Origin: Bodo saltans
Taxonomy: Eukaryota > Euglenozoa > Kinetoplastea > Eubodonida > Bodonidae
Assembly: GCA_001460835.1 (NCBI GenBank)
Contig: CYKH01001782.1
Location: 1-57,350, forward strand
DNA length: 57,350 bases
Direction: 5' to 3'
In this document: positions 37,924 to 47,300 of the stretch, piece by piece
Numbering within the stretch: the stretch's first letter is position 1
How the letters are laid out: each line of letters opens with the position of its first letter
Notes under the pieces: generated by a model
What the model saw: the letters and a program-made list of their open reading frames with translations, nothing else
Told to the model about the DNA's origin: nothing
Databases searched by the model: none
Position numbers and translations under genes: made by a program

Positions 37924-38145
37924 AGGGGCGAGCGACGAGAATTCTCTCGTTGTGCTCGCCTCTTAATGTGAGATCATATTTGTCATGTGATGTACAACAC
38001 AGTGTAGAAGAAGTCCGACGAAACGCACCAGCAAAAGATTGCCTCAACGATGATATTTAAAGACAAACTCAACCACATGAGCATTTGTAGTAACTCCGCT
38101 TTACTCATTTTTTGATTAGGAAGGGCATTACTGGACTCGTTTATA

Positions 38146-38829
38146 ATGCTGCGCCTCTCGCTGCGACGACTTCAGTTCGTGCGAGCAGGAAGCAATCACG
38201 AGCATCGTCCTCAGCAGCCCCATCATCACAATCATCACAACCAACAGCGGCACGGCAACAACCATACTGGGAACAACGGCAACAACAGCGGCGCACCCCA
38301 TGGTGCATCACAGCAAAAACTCCCGTCTGAAACGTCAACGCACATCTCAACGGCAGCAAACATGTCACATCATCAGCATCCAAAAGCGATAGCGTCAGCC
38401 TCACCACCAATTGTTTCATCACCTCCCCCCTCTTCATCATCGCTTGTCGAACAGCAGCTGGCTGCCGCACAGTTGCGGATTACGCAGCTGTTGTGCACTC
38501 CTGACGTTGCTGCGTGGGAGCACGTCACATCAGCACTTCAATCTACAGAGCGCGACCTGCAACAGCTCATGTCCGACTTCCGGTACACACAGTTGTCATT
38601 GTCGGCGACGCATCGGGCATTACAGGAAGAGCTGCGCGAAAGCTTGACCATCTGCGCACTCAAGGAGACAACGGAACTACGGAGAGCTGCAGGGAAGGCT
38701 GAGGCGAAGGAGATGCTCAGGAAGCACATTGGGTTCCGCGCACGTAGGGTGTCTGAAATAGCACCTCCGTCGCATGCAGCGTCAAGGTCGCTTGGTGCAC
38801 GAACAACAACAACCGGTCCGCCTTCGTGA
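38146..38829 (+). CDS. Hypothetical small protein, possible mitochondrial presequence
   Basis: A 227-residue protein not assigned to a family. The N-terminus MLRLSLRRLQFVRAG is rich in Arg/Leu without acidic residues, as mitochondrial presequences are. A His/Asn/Gln-rich stretch (25-60) and a Ser/Pro stretch (85-100) precede a predicted helical bundle (about 100-200) with LVEQQLAAAQLRITQLL. A CATTTTTTGATTAG acceptor ends at 38119, giving a 26-nt 5' UTR and supporting this start. Confidence 0.6.
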   Translation: MLRLSLRRLQFVRAGSNHEHRPQQPHHHNHHNQQRHGNNHTGNNGNNSGAPHGASQQKLPSETSTHISTAANMSHHQHPKAIASASPPIVSSPPPSSSSLVEQQLAAAQLRITQLLCTPDVAAWEHVTSALQSTERDLQQLMSDFRYTQLSLSATHRALQEELRESLTICALKETTELRRAAGKAEAKEMLRKHIGFRARRVSEIAPPSHAASRSLGARTTTTGPPS

Positions 38830-39033
38830 CGATAGCATAGAATGATGTGGTATGAATTCCGACGACATTTTTTTGTTGAAAGAAATGTGATCGTATTCTT
38901 TGAATTGAAAACACTCCTTTTTACATTGCGTAATAGTTTCCATTACAGTGAGGGGTAGAACAAACAAAAAGAATCGTCGTCAAACTCCATTTTCCTTTTT
39001 AGAAGCCACCCACACAATTCCGAATCGAATCAA

Positions 39034-40338
39034 ATGGGCAGCAACTGGATCAGCTCTATCACATCATCGGGCAGTGTGTTGTACAAGCGTTTTGAAAGTA
39101 CACCCATAGCGGATCGTATCCGATGCACCGTGATCGTCTTGTTGATGTACGTCTCCAGCGGCATGATGTTCTTTGGCATGAACTTCTTTATTCATTCCTT
39201 TTCGTACGGGGCGAACACGTTTGTGTCGCTGTTTATTCCGGCAGTGTTCTGGGCAATCATGTTTCTTGTGCCGCTGCTCGGATACCGGTTGCACTTGTCT
39301 CGCCAAGATGCGGCGACTGCGGAGAAGGGGAAGCTTTTGTCTGGGAGAACTCCTGGGTTACCCTCGGTGTCGTCCGTCTCTCCATCATTGCAAGGACCGT
39401 ACCTCGATGCCGGGCTAGAAACAGGCTCCACAACCGCAACGACCGTTCGACATCGTGTATGGGGCGCTAGATTTGTTGCTCTCTTGTGTACGATGGGCCT
39501 GGTGGATGCCCTCGGTGGGTTAACAGCAGTCTACGCTGCCCTCCACGTGCCAGTGCTCGTGCAAGCGCTCCTTATCGCCGGGGCACCAATGTACACGTTT
39601 GTGTTCGCGAAGATTTTCTTTCCAACAAGTGTTCGGCCCATCACAGTGTCGTGTGTGCTGAGCGCCGTGTTGCTGCTCGGGGGCATAGGCCTCGCGTTAG
39701 TCCCCCAAATACAAAGCCCTGACCATTCCGTCTACGTGTCAGCTGAGTGGCTGATGATCTACGTGGCCTCAGCAATGCTGCCGGCACTGCTTAACGTTGT
39801 CCAGGGAAGGTTCTTGAGCGATTACACGACGCAGTTTCGCACACCGATTGAGTGTAAGATGACCGCGCTGTGTGGTGATACATTCACCCAAGTATTTATT
39901 ACGGCAACCTTCTTGCCGCTCGACGCTCTTCCTCATTTTGGCGCCTCTGCCACTGTCAGTGATTCTTGGACGGGGTTCGTGGATGGGACGCATTGCATTT
40001 TCTTTTTATGCGACAACACGTTTGCGTACTTTCTCATCTACGTACTCGGCATGTACTTCAATCGCATCTCGTTCACCTACCTCAACTATTACAACCCGAC
40101 TGTGGGTGCGGTGGTTGGGCAACTCACGCAGCCGATCAACACCTGTCTGTTATTGTTGTTCCCGACGCTCAACGTGTTCGGCCAGCCAGGGTCGTGGTGG
40201 TGCACCTTGGGGTGCTTTCTTCTCACCACTGGGTCAATGCTGCTGCTCATCGCGTGGCATGAGGCACCGGCGACAAGTGCGATTGAGGAAGACAATGAGG
40301 GCGTGTTCGATGGGGTCGTGGTGGGTGAGCAGCAGTGA
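39034..40338 (+). CDS. DMT-superfamily membrane transporter, CRT-like
   Basis: A 434-residue polytopic protein with about ten hydrophobic helices (TVIVLLMYVSSGMMFFGMNF, SLFIPAVFWAIMFLVPLLGY and others). The layout, two five-helix halves with a hydrophilic loop after helix 2 and a large lumenal loop with cysteines before the last helices (THCIFFLCDN), resembles the chloroquine-resistance-transporter branch of the drug/metabolite transporter superfamily. Those carriers move peptides, amino acids or drugs across acidic vacuole membranes. Substrate is unknown here. An acceptor TTTTCCTTTTTAG ends at 39002. Other DMT families such as nucleotide-sugar carriers remain possible. Confidence 0.7.
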   Translation: MGSNWISSITSSGSVLYKRFESTPIADRIRCTVIVLLMYVSSGMMFFGMNFFIHSFSYGANTFVSLFIPAVFWAIMFLVPLLGYRLHLSRQDAATAEKGKLLSGRTPGLPSVSSVSPSLQGPYLDAGLETGSTTATTVRHRVWGARFVALLCTMGLVDALGGLTAVYAALHVPVLVQALLIAGAPMYTFVFAKIFFPTSVRPITVSCVLSAVLLLGGIGLALVPQIQSPDHSVYVSAEWLMIYVASAMLPALLNVVQGRFLSDYTTQFRTPIECKMTALCGDTFTQVFITATFLPLDALPHFGASATVSDSWTGFVDGTHCIFFLCDNTFAYFLIYVLGMYFNRISFTYLNYYNPTVGAVVGQLTQPINTCLLLLFPTLNVFGQPGSWWCTLGCFLLTTGSMLLLIAWHEAPATSAIEEDNEGVFDGVVVGEQQ

Positions 40339-40623
40339 CAACAGGATCTCCTAGTGTGTGTGTGAAGTGAGGTTGTCGAAGAAAGGTGCGAAAGAGTGAA
40401 GTGAACGAACGAGTCAAAGTGTTGCCAATTGTTTGTTTTTGTTGTGAGTGAGATATTTGATCAGTTGCGCGTGTCCACAAGTTCTTTTTGAATTAAAAAA
40501 ATCGTATGCGTTTCTGTGAACGCGCAAAAAAAGGCTGTAATGTTCTCATTTTTTCTCCCCCACATCGCACTCGTTTCCCTGGCACATCATACGTAACGGT
40601 AGCTTACACAGCACTTCACCAAG

Positions 40624-41934
40624 ATGGGGAAGGATAAGGTTCACATGTCCCTGGTCGTCATCGGCCACGTCGATGCCGGCAAGTCCACTGCCACTGGTCA
40701 CTTGATCTACAAGTGCGGTGGTATTGACAAGCGCACGATCGAGAAGTTCGAGAAGGAAGCCGCCGAAATCGGCAAGGCCTCCTTCAAGTACGCGTGGGTT
40801 CTTGACAAGCTGAAGGCTGAGCGCGAGCGCGGTATCACCATCGATATCGCTCTCTGGAAGTTCGAGTCCCCCAAGTCCGTCTTCACCATCATTGATGCCC
40901 CCGGCCACTGGTCACTTGATCTACAAGTGCGGTGGTATTGACAAGCGCACGATCGAGAAGTTCGAGAAGGAAGCCGCCGAAATCGGCAAGGCCTCCTTCA
41001 AGTACGCGTGGGTTCTTGACAAGCTGAAGGCTGAGCGCGAGCGCGGTATCACCATCGATATCGCTCTCTGGAAGTTCGAGTCCCCCAAGTCCGTCTTCAC
41101 CATCATTGATGCCCCCGGACACCGTGACTTCATCAAGAACATGATTACCGGAACCTCCCAGGCTGATGCCGCCGTCCTCGTGATTGCCTCCGGCACTGGC
41201 GAGTTCGAGGCTGGCTTCTCCAAGGACGGCCAGACCCGCGAGCACGCCCTGCTCGCCTTCACCCTCGGCGTCAAGCAGATGGTCGTTGCTTGCAACAAGA
41301 TGGANNNNNNNNNNNNNNNNNNNNNNNNNNNNNNNNNNNNNNNNNNNNNNNNNNNNNNNNNNNNNNNNNNNNNNNNNNNNNNNNNNNNNNNNNNNNNNNN
41401 NNNNNNNNNNNNNNNNNNNNNNNNNNNNNNNNNNNNNNNNNNNNNNNNNNNNNNNNNNNNNNNNNNNNNNNNNNNNNNNNNNNNNNNNNNNNNNNNNNNN
41501 NNNNNNNNNNNNNNNNNNNNNNNNNNNNNNNNNNNNNNNNNNNNNNNNNNNNNNNNNNNNNNNNNNNNNNNNNNNNNNNNNNNNNNNNNNNNNNNNNNNN
41601 NNNNATCGCTAACGGTTACTCCCCCGTCCTCGATTGCCACACCAGCCACATCGCCTGCAAGTTCGCCGTGATCGAGTCGAAGATTGACCGTCGTTCCGGC
41701 AAGGAGGTCGAGAAGGAGCCCAAGGCGATCAAGTCTGGCGATGCCGCGATCGTGAAGATGGTCCCCCAGAAGCCGATGTGCGTGGAAAGTTTTGTTGAGT
41801 ACCCCCCTCTCGGCCGCTTCGCCGTCCGTGATATGCGCCAGACCGTCGCCGTCGGTGTCATCAAGTCGGTCGTGAAGAAGGAGGCATCCAGCGGCAAGGT
41901 CACCAAGGCCGCCGTCAAGGCCGGCAAGAAGTAA
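40624..41934 (+). CDS. EEF1A: Translation elongation factor 1-alpha, disrupted by duplication and gap
   Basis: eEF1A delivers aminoacyl-tRNA to the ribosome as a GTPase. Visible parts are the start [20 protein letters not shown] (G1), DAPGH (G3), the NKM of NKxD at the gap edge, and the C-terminus from [12 protein letters not shown] to the lysine-rich end. After the first DAPGH a 214-bp exact tandem copy (40905-41118) shifts the frame, and 300 N (41305-41604) replace the middle. By family length about 600 nt should be missing, so the gap is a placeholder. Codon use is strongly C/G-ending, as expected for a highly expressed gene. eEF1A is commonly multicopy in kinetoplastids, so this looks like a mis-assembled array rather than a real pseudogene. 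Confidence 0.95.
40691..41118 (+). repeat. Exact 214-bp tandem duplication inside eEF1A
   Basis: Copy 1 is 40691-40904 and copy 2 is 40905-41118, with no difference seen. The period is 214, not a multiple of three, so the frame is lost at the junction. The junction shows only local similarity. Its identity and closeness to an N gap favour an assembly artefact. Confidence 0.95.
41305..41604. other. Assembly gap, 300 N
   Basis: Exactly 300 undetermined bases lie inside eEF1A. The flanking protein motifs are normally about 200 residues apart, so the true distance is probably near 600 nt or spans more than one gene copy. Confidence 0.99.
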
Positions 41935-42637
41935 TCACTTTCCAGAGGTTTTTTTGCCCTTCTCCTGTGTGAGCATGCGTCAGAGTAAAAACCCCCACCA
42001 ATGAGAGAGAGAATAAAGAAACAAAATACACCCCAAAATGGTAGTAATTTCTAATATTCATGTTTCTCCTTTCCAACCGGCCTGTATTGCTGGTGATCGA
42101 GTGAAACGAACAGCACATTGCTTTTGTTGGAGCGGTTGAGGAGCCTCATCGCATCGCAACGCATTTTGTTAATGCTCCCTCATTTTTCGATCAACCTCTT
42201 TTGTTTTTTCTTCTTCTTTGGGCGGGTGGAGAAAATCACACACACAACACACAACCGATTGTCTATTCTTGCAATTTTGTCTGCTTTTCTTTTTCCTTTT
42301 CACCCCTATGACGAATCTCAAAGATATAGTCCTTGTCCACACAGCCCCATACAATTACCATAGAGAACAAAATTATTCCCCGCCAAACGTTTTTTCCCCG
42401 TGATTAATGTTGGTTTTCATTTGGGGGGCTCTCTTGCGCCGCTTCTACTTCAACAGAACAAAAATGTTCCCTTGGAATGTTCCTTTGCCTTTTCCTTTTT
42501 CTTCTTCCGGGTGTAGAAATAATATCACACACAGAAAGGTGCAAAAGTCGAATCAAATTTTCCAGGACACACACAACACACAACTAATTGTCTATTCTTG
42601 CAATTTTGTACACATATCACAAACGAGGGCAAAACAA
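41935..42637 (+). other. Long spacer between eEF1A and the LRR gene with a partial internal duplication
   Basis: No gene is seen. Two segments, about 42233-42282 and 42566-42610, share CA-rich sequence followed by ttgtctattcttgcaatttt, and each is preceded by a T/C-rich tract. This looks like a diverged duplication of the LRR gene leader. The usable acceptor is the tract at 42481-42508 with AG at 42515-42516. Confidence 0.6.
42481..42516 (+). promoter_or_regulatory. Trans-splice acceptor that decides the LRR gene start
   Basis: The TTCC-rich tract and GTGTAG at 42516 lie inside a longer open frame that begins at ATG 42407. The first ATG after the acceptor is 42638, so the upstream 77 codons are probably not translated. 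Confidence 0.65.
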
Positions 42638-43453
42638 ATGGCACTTATTGAAAATTCTGTCCTGAAGGCCCTCGCACTGGACCTGACGTCGCTGAACGAC
42701 CTCCCGTCGTCGGTTGTGAGCGCAGCGAGCAGCGTGAAGGAGGCGAACTTCAGCTTCAACGCCATTGCCGCGGAGACGCTTGGGGCGCTGGCGCCGTTTG
42801 CGAAGCTGGAGGTGCTGGTGCTGGACAACAACGACCTGTCGTCGCTGAGCGCGCTGCCGTCGCTGCCGGTGCTGAAGACGCTGTGGCTGAACAACAACGG
42901 GCTGGACGACCTGGAGGAGCTGCTGAACGTGCTGGCGCGTCAGTGCCCGCAGCTGGAGTACCTGTCGCTGCTGCGCAACCCGTGCTGCCCGAACGAGCTG
43001 ATTGGGAAACAGGAGACGGAGTACCGGCGGTACCGGCTGTACACGAAGTTCCGCCTGCCTGTGCTGAAGAACCTGGACGCGACGAAGTTTACGGACGCGG
43101 AGGCGACGGAGGCCCGCGAGAAGGGCAAGTTCTTTCGAACAGTTGCACAGAAAACAACGACAAGTGCATCGGCTAGCGGAGGCGACGTTCCATCAGCGAG
43201 CGAAGCAGAGTCAAGCGCCGGTAAGAGCACCGCCCCGACATCCACTACAGCAGCAGCTGGCGCATCGGCTGGTGATGATGATGAAGAAGATCTTTTTGCG
43301 AAATTTGACAAGAAGAAGCAGGATGCTGCAGCAGCAAGCGGTGCCCCTGGTGGTGCACCACAAACGCAAGGCCCTTTCTTCACACAGCAGCGACATTTTT
43401 ATAGCGGCAAGACGAGCGAGGGGAACCGCTTCATTAAGGACGATGTACTGTGA
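42638..43453 (+). CDS. Leucine-rich repeat protein, LRMDA/U2A'-like
   Basis: A 271-residue protein. Residues about 10-150 hold SDS22-type repeats (LEVLVLDNNDLSSLSALPS, LKTLWLNNNGLDDLEELL, LEYLSLLRNPCCPN) with an LRR cap TEYRRYRLYTKFRLPVLKNL, the pattern of LRMDA (C10orf11) and U2A'-type proteins. The C-terminal half is Ser/Ala/Gln-rich with an acidic DDDEEDLF patch. Molecular role is unknown. Base use is odd: from about 42655 to 43125 nearly every third position is C or G, with many CTG, GTG, GCG and TCG codons, unlike the rest of the same gene and unlike the C-ending bias of eEF1A and La. Confidence 0.8.
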   Translation: MALIENSVLKALALDLTSLNDLPSSVVSAASSVKEANFSFNAIAAETLGALAPFAKLEVLVLDNNDLSSLSALPSLPVLKTLWLNNNGLDDLEELLNVLARQCPQLEYLSLLRNPCCPNELIGKQETEYRRYRLYTKFRLPVLKNLDATKFTDAEATEAREKGKFFRTVAQKTTTSASASGGDVPSASEAESSAGKSTAPTSTTAAAGASAGDDDEEDLFAKFDKKKQDAAAASGAPGGAPQTQGPFFTQQRHFYSGKTSEGNRFIKDDVL

Positions 43454-43739
43454 GCACAGCACAAAAAAGCCGCCGCAATCAACGGCGGAAAGGAACGAAG
43501 TGTGTGTGACGCAAAGGGAAGCGGGGAGAGAGGAAAAATGAATTTTATTGTTGCACTACGCGGCTCAAAAAAGAAATAAGGCAGAAAGGAACGATTTTTT
43601 TTTGTCGCACACTTCGTCACTTCTTCTTTGTCACATCTTCCACCTCCCGCCCATCTTTTTGTTTTGTCCACTGAGGAAAGCGTGTGGTGGCAGAGGGAAG
43701 CAAAGAGAGCACAACAACTACAAAAAAGAGGTCAATCAT

Positions 43740-44051
43740 ATGGACAACAACAACCGTATGACGACGGAGCTAGAGGAGCGTCGAAAAACATTCGAAGACC
43801 AAAATAAACTTCTTGATCAACTGCACAACTCTGTCCTTAATACAAGACAATTCGCCCTCACTATTGGCGATGAGCTCGGTGAGCAGGACAAGATGCTCAA
43901 CCAGTTACACAGCGGGGTGGAGGACGCGACGGAGGAGTCCAAACGCCAACAAAGGAATGTCGTTCAACTGTTGAAAGACACGAAGGATAGCGGGTTCTAC
44001 TGTTGCGTGGCAGTGCTGGTGTTAGTCATCATAGTCCTCATTGTGATCTGA
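43740..44051 (+). CDS. Qc-SNARE, syntaxin 8/6-like
   Basis: A 103-residue tail-anchored protein. Residues about 18-80 form a SNARE helix with the glutamine zero layer at Q49 (TIGDELGEQDKMLNQL), matching the Qc pattern of syntaxin 8 (IGxELDEQ). Residues about 85-103 (FYCCVAVLVLVIIVLIVI) are a C-terminal anchor ending the protein. There is no N-terminal domain, so it resembles Bet1-sized Qc-SNAREs in length. It would supply one of the Q helices in an endosomal or Golgi fusion complex. ATG 43740 is preferred because the upstream open frame is pyrimidine-rich leader with an AG at 43674-43675. Confidence 0.85.
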   Translation: MDNNNRMTTELEERRKTFEDQNKLLDQLHNSVLNTRQFALTIGDELGEQDKMLNQLHSGVEDATEESKRQQRNVVQLLKDTKDSGFYCCVAVLVLVIIVLIVI

Positions 44052-44359
44052 GGTGGATGTAATTACTCCAAACAACACCACACTGGCGGAGGATGCATAT
44101 CGTTGTATGCCAACAAGTTTTCGTTTTTTTTTTTGTTGCACCCCACTGCCATCAAGACCATTCGCTCCCTCTTGCTTCTTTCAGAAAACTTAATTTTCCT
44201 TTTGTGCCAATCATTGCATGCCTTCACTTGACGTTTTTTCCCCTCCCATGAAGATTCAGAACAGAACACAACTAGGAATATTAAACTCCATTCTTCGTTT
44301 CGCGCGTTGTTTTTTTTGACGCCCAACAGTATTTCTCGTCGCCTCCATCAGCAAAGCAA
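44052..44359 (+). other. Spacer before the large membrane protein gene
   Basis: No gene is seen. A T-run at about 44310-44318 followed by CAACAG at 44329 is a likely acceptor, giving a 30-nt 5' UTR. Confidence 0.55.
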
Positions 44360-47300
44360 ATGCGAAAACCTTCGGTATCATCATCCCCACCGCTTTCTTG
44401 GGGGGACGATCCCTCGGCTTCCCCAGCGGCGCCGTCAGAGGAGCCTTCACCGCCGCATTGTATGCTCAAACGCCACCAAAGTAGTACACCTGGTGGTGGT
44501 GTTGATATCATCCTCCCATCATCGTCGCAATCAACGAGCTGGACGTACCGATCACTACACTCCTTACGAGGAAAGGATCTGTCCACGATTTACCTGCGGA
44601 AGTGCGAGGCGGCCGCCATTCGCTCCAGCAAACGCATTGTCCACCGATTAGAGAGAATCGACAGGCACACCACCAACATTTTCGATTTGAGCGGCATTGG
44701 CCCGGCAGCATCGGTCCCTTCGTTTGAGGTTGCATTGGAGTGTGTTGCGTTGGCACATGCCATCCGCGAAGTTTCGATCAAAGCGACAGGGGCAACGCAA
44801 CACGACGTGGAAGCACTGGTGCATCACGTCTCCATGAACCCAACCGTCACGTCTGTGGACGTGTCGATGAACCATCTCCTCGATCAGCACGCTGCGACTG
44901 CATTGTGCGACTTGGCGCAACATAAAATGACATTGCAACGTGTGGTGTACGATGGCTGTGGGTTCGCTGGGTCGAAGTCTGCGGCGCACCTTGAGCGCCT
45001 TTTGGAGGCAAATAAGAAGAAATGCCAACCGATGTATCCTCCTGCCGTTGTCACTCCTCCCGCAGCTGACTCTTCTGTTTCCCCGTCCTCAGGAGCATAT
45101 GACCGAGTGGAGAGTCTCGGCATTCAACAACAACGTCGTGCCGCCTATCCACAACTGCCACAGTCAACATCACCGCTCACGTCTCCTGCCACTGCATTGT
45201 TTCGCCAACAGAGCAGCAACGCACGCCATGCAACATTCGGAGCACCAAGTCACCACCGCCACCAAGCCACTCCTCCCTTCGCGGCATCATCGACATCATC
45301 GACGCCGGTTCTGCCGCCCATTGTCTTGACCCGCTGCAGCAGCTCTGGCACCGGGTCGTCAACATCCCTACAGCACCGTAGTAAACCAGATCAGGGAGGC
45401 AGTAGCAGCCGCACTGCAACGATGCTGTCGCTGCGTACTGTCGCAGCCCAAGTCCAGAATGAACTAAGCACATCAGTTGCGGGCAGTGAAGGCAATGACC
45501 ACCTTGCGTTACCCTTGCAGTTCGACCGTTGCATCCTTGCCCCCCTTCGCCTTGCCCTTCGGTGGTTGACGTGGCAGCACACGACAGAGTCCATGGCAGT
45601 GTTGTCCATTGCTATCGTAGTCGTGTGGCTGCCGATCACAACTTCTCTCTTAGTCATTCTGCTGCTGATATGGTTCGGGAAGCGGCCGCGGGACGCGTTG
45701 ATGAGCGCGACCAAAGATGCCGCTGCGGATGGGCAATATTACATGAAGAACGCATCCTCCGTGGTGCTGTCACGACCAGGGGGCCATCACCATCATCATG
45801 TTGACCCACCAGCACCTCCACCGCAGCACGTCAGCCTGCGTAACGCATTCCATGAATTTATGTCCCCCTTCCAAACAGCGATGTATCAGCAGCAACAGAA
45901 GCAAGAATTATCTTTGTCATCTCCGATGCGCGATGCGACGGATGATGGCCCCTGTCATCGACGACCATTAGCGGCGCTCCTTGTCAGGCTTGATGGCGTG
46001 CGATGGCGACTGCACGAGGCGAGCACATCATCGACAACATCGAGTGGAGTTGTTGGCGGTTACGATGATGGGGGTGGCCGGCTAGATGAGGCGATTCATC
46101 TTCTTTTGAACCCATTCGAGGACTCCGTGAGTCCCATCGTTGATGATGTCATTCTTCGTCAGAAGCAAAACATTGGAATTGGGATGCGCAGTGCCGAGGC
46201 AGACGACAAATTAGTGAGGCAAAGCGCAGCGCTTTGTGTTCGAGTTCAGTGGCTGCTGGTGGTTGCCATCAGTGTCGCGTTTGTGACTTCTGTCTGCGGG
46301 CTCCTGATTGTCTCATCGTTGGCGTCGTTGGCTTCATCATTATCATCTCCTTCGCAAACAGCAGCAATAGCGCCGCTCGTCGTGCAGCTAAGTTCCACGA
46401 TATTTTTGGTGGGCTTGTTTTCTCTTGATGTATGGTGGCACACGCTTGTTGTGTACTGCGTTGGTTTGGTGCTCGGCGAGGCACCGTCATCCACAACAAC
46501 GAGTGCCCAAGGAATCACAGGAACGGTTGCAGGAGTGGTGACAAGTGTCTTTGCTGCTCGTGCCTCTCCTGGACCCTCATCACCTACGCCAGCAAGAGCC
46601 AGTAGCAACCGACTGCAGCTACTACACCAGCAACCGCAACAGTTGAGCGGCGGACGGGGACGGCAGCAGAAGCAACCTCCATCGTCGCGAAGCTCTAGCA
46701 ATGGTGGCAACGAACGTACGCCATCATCGGCGTTGCCTCGAGACGAGTTCCTTGAGACTGTTCGAGCTAGCACTCGGCCTCAACCACTGGACGAGCGGTA
46801 CGTACTGCCTCCTAACACTCCACCACCGCCACCGTCGCTTGGGACAGTGGGTGCAGATGACAGCGGACAGTTTCTTCTTGCTCGACCTAGCCATCATCAT
46901 CATCACATCTCATCGCTTAATTCTTCCATTCACAGCCCGTTCAGTCGCTCATCTCAACAGAATGGAGCCGCATCCTCGCCAATGATTCCGCAAGGGCGGC
47001 TCCTGTTAGAGGCCCCCACCAAAGTTGGATCGATGACGACTTCAAGCAGTGCGAAAAGTGATGCCTCACTACACAACGGCGATCATCGGTGGCTGTCTAC
47101 TGCAATGACAGCATCAACTGTTTCGTGTTGCATTCAGTCAATAGAATTTCAAATGCGAAAGAGAAGCTCGACAGCAGCAGCAGCAACAGTATCATCGTTG
47201 CGAGGAAGAATTCCCTCATCTTCGTCCTTGCCCCACCTTCGAAGCGGCGGTTCGCAGCACCACCACCAGTCTCCCCTCATGTCTCCGCACAGAGTCGAAA

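Noticed and set aside
40624-41934. eEF1A pseudogene
   Set aside because: The duplicated segment is identical and sits beside an N gap; the remaining sequence is fully conserved. Assembly error is the simpler explanation.
42407-42637. N-terminal extension of the LRR protein from ATG 42407
   Set aside because: The extension contains the polypyrimidine tract and AG acceptor itself, so it should be removed from the mRNA.
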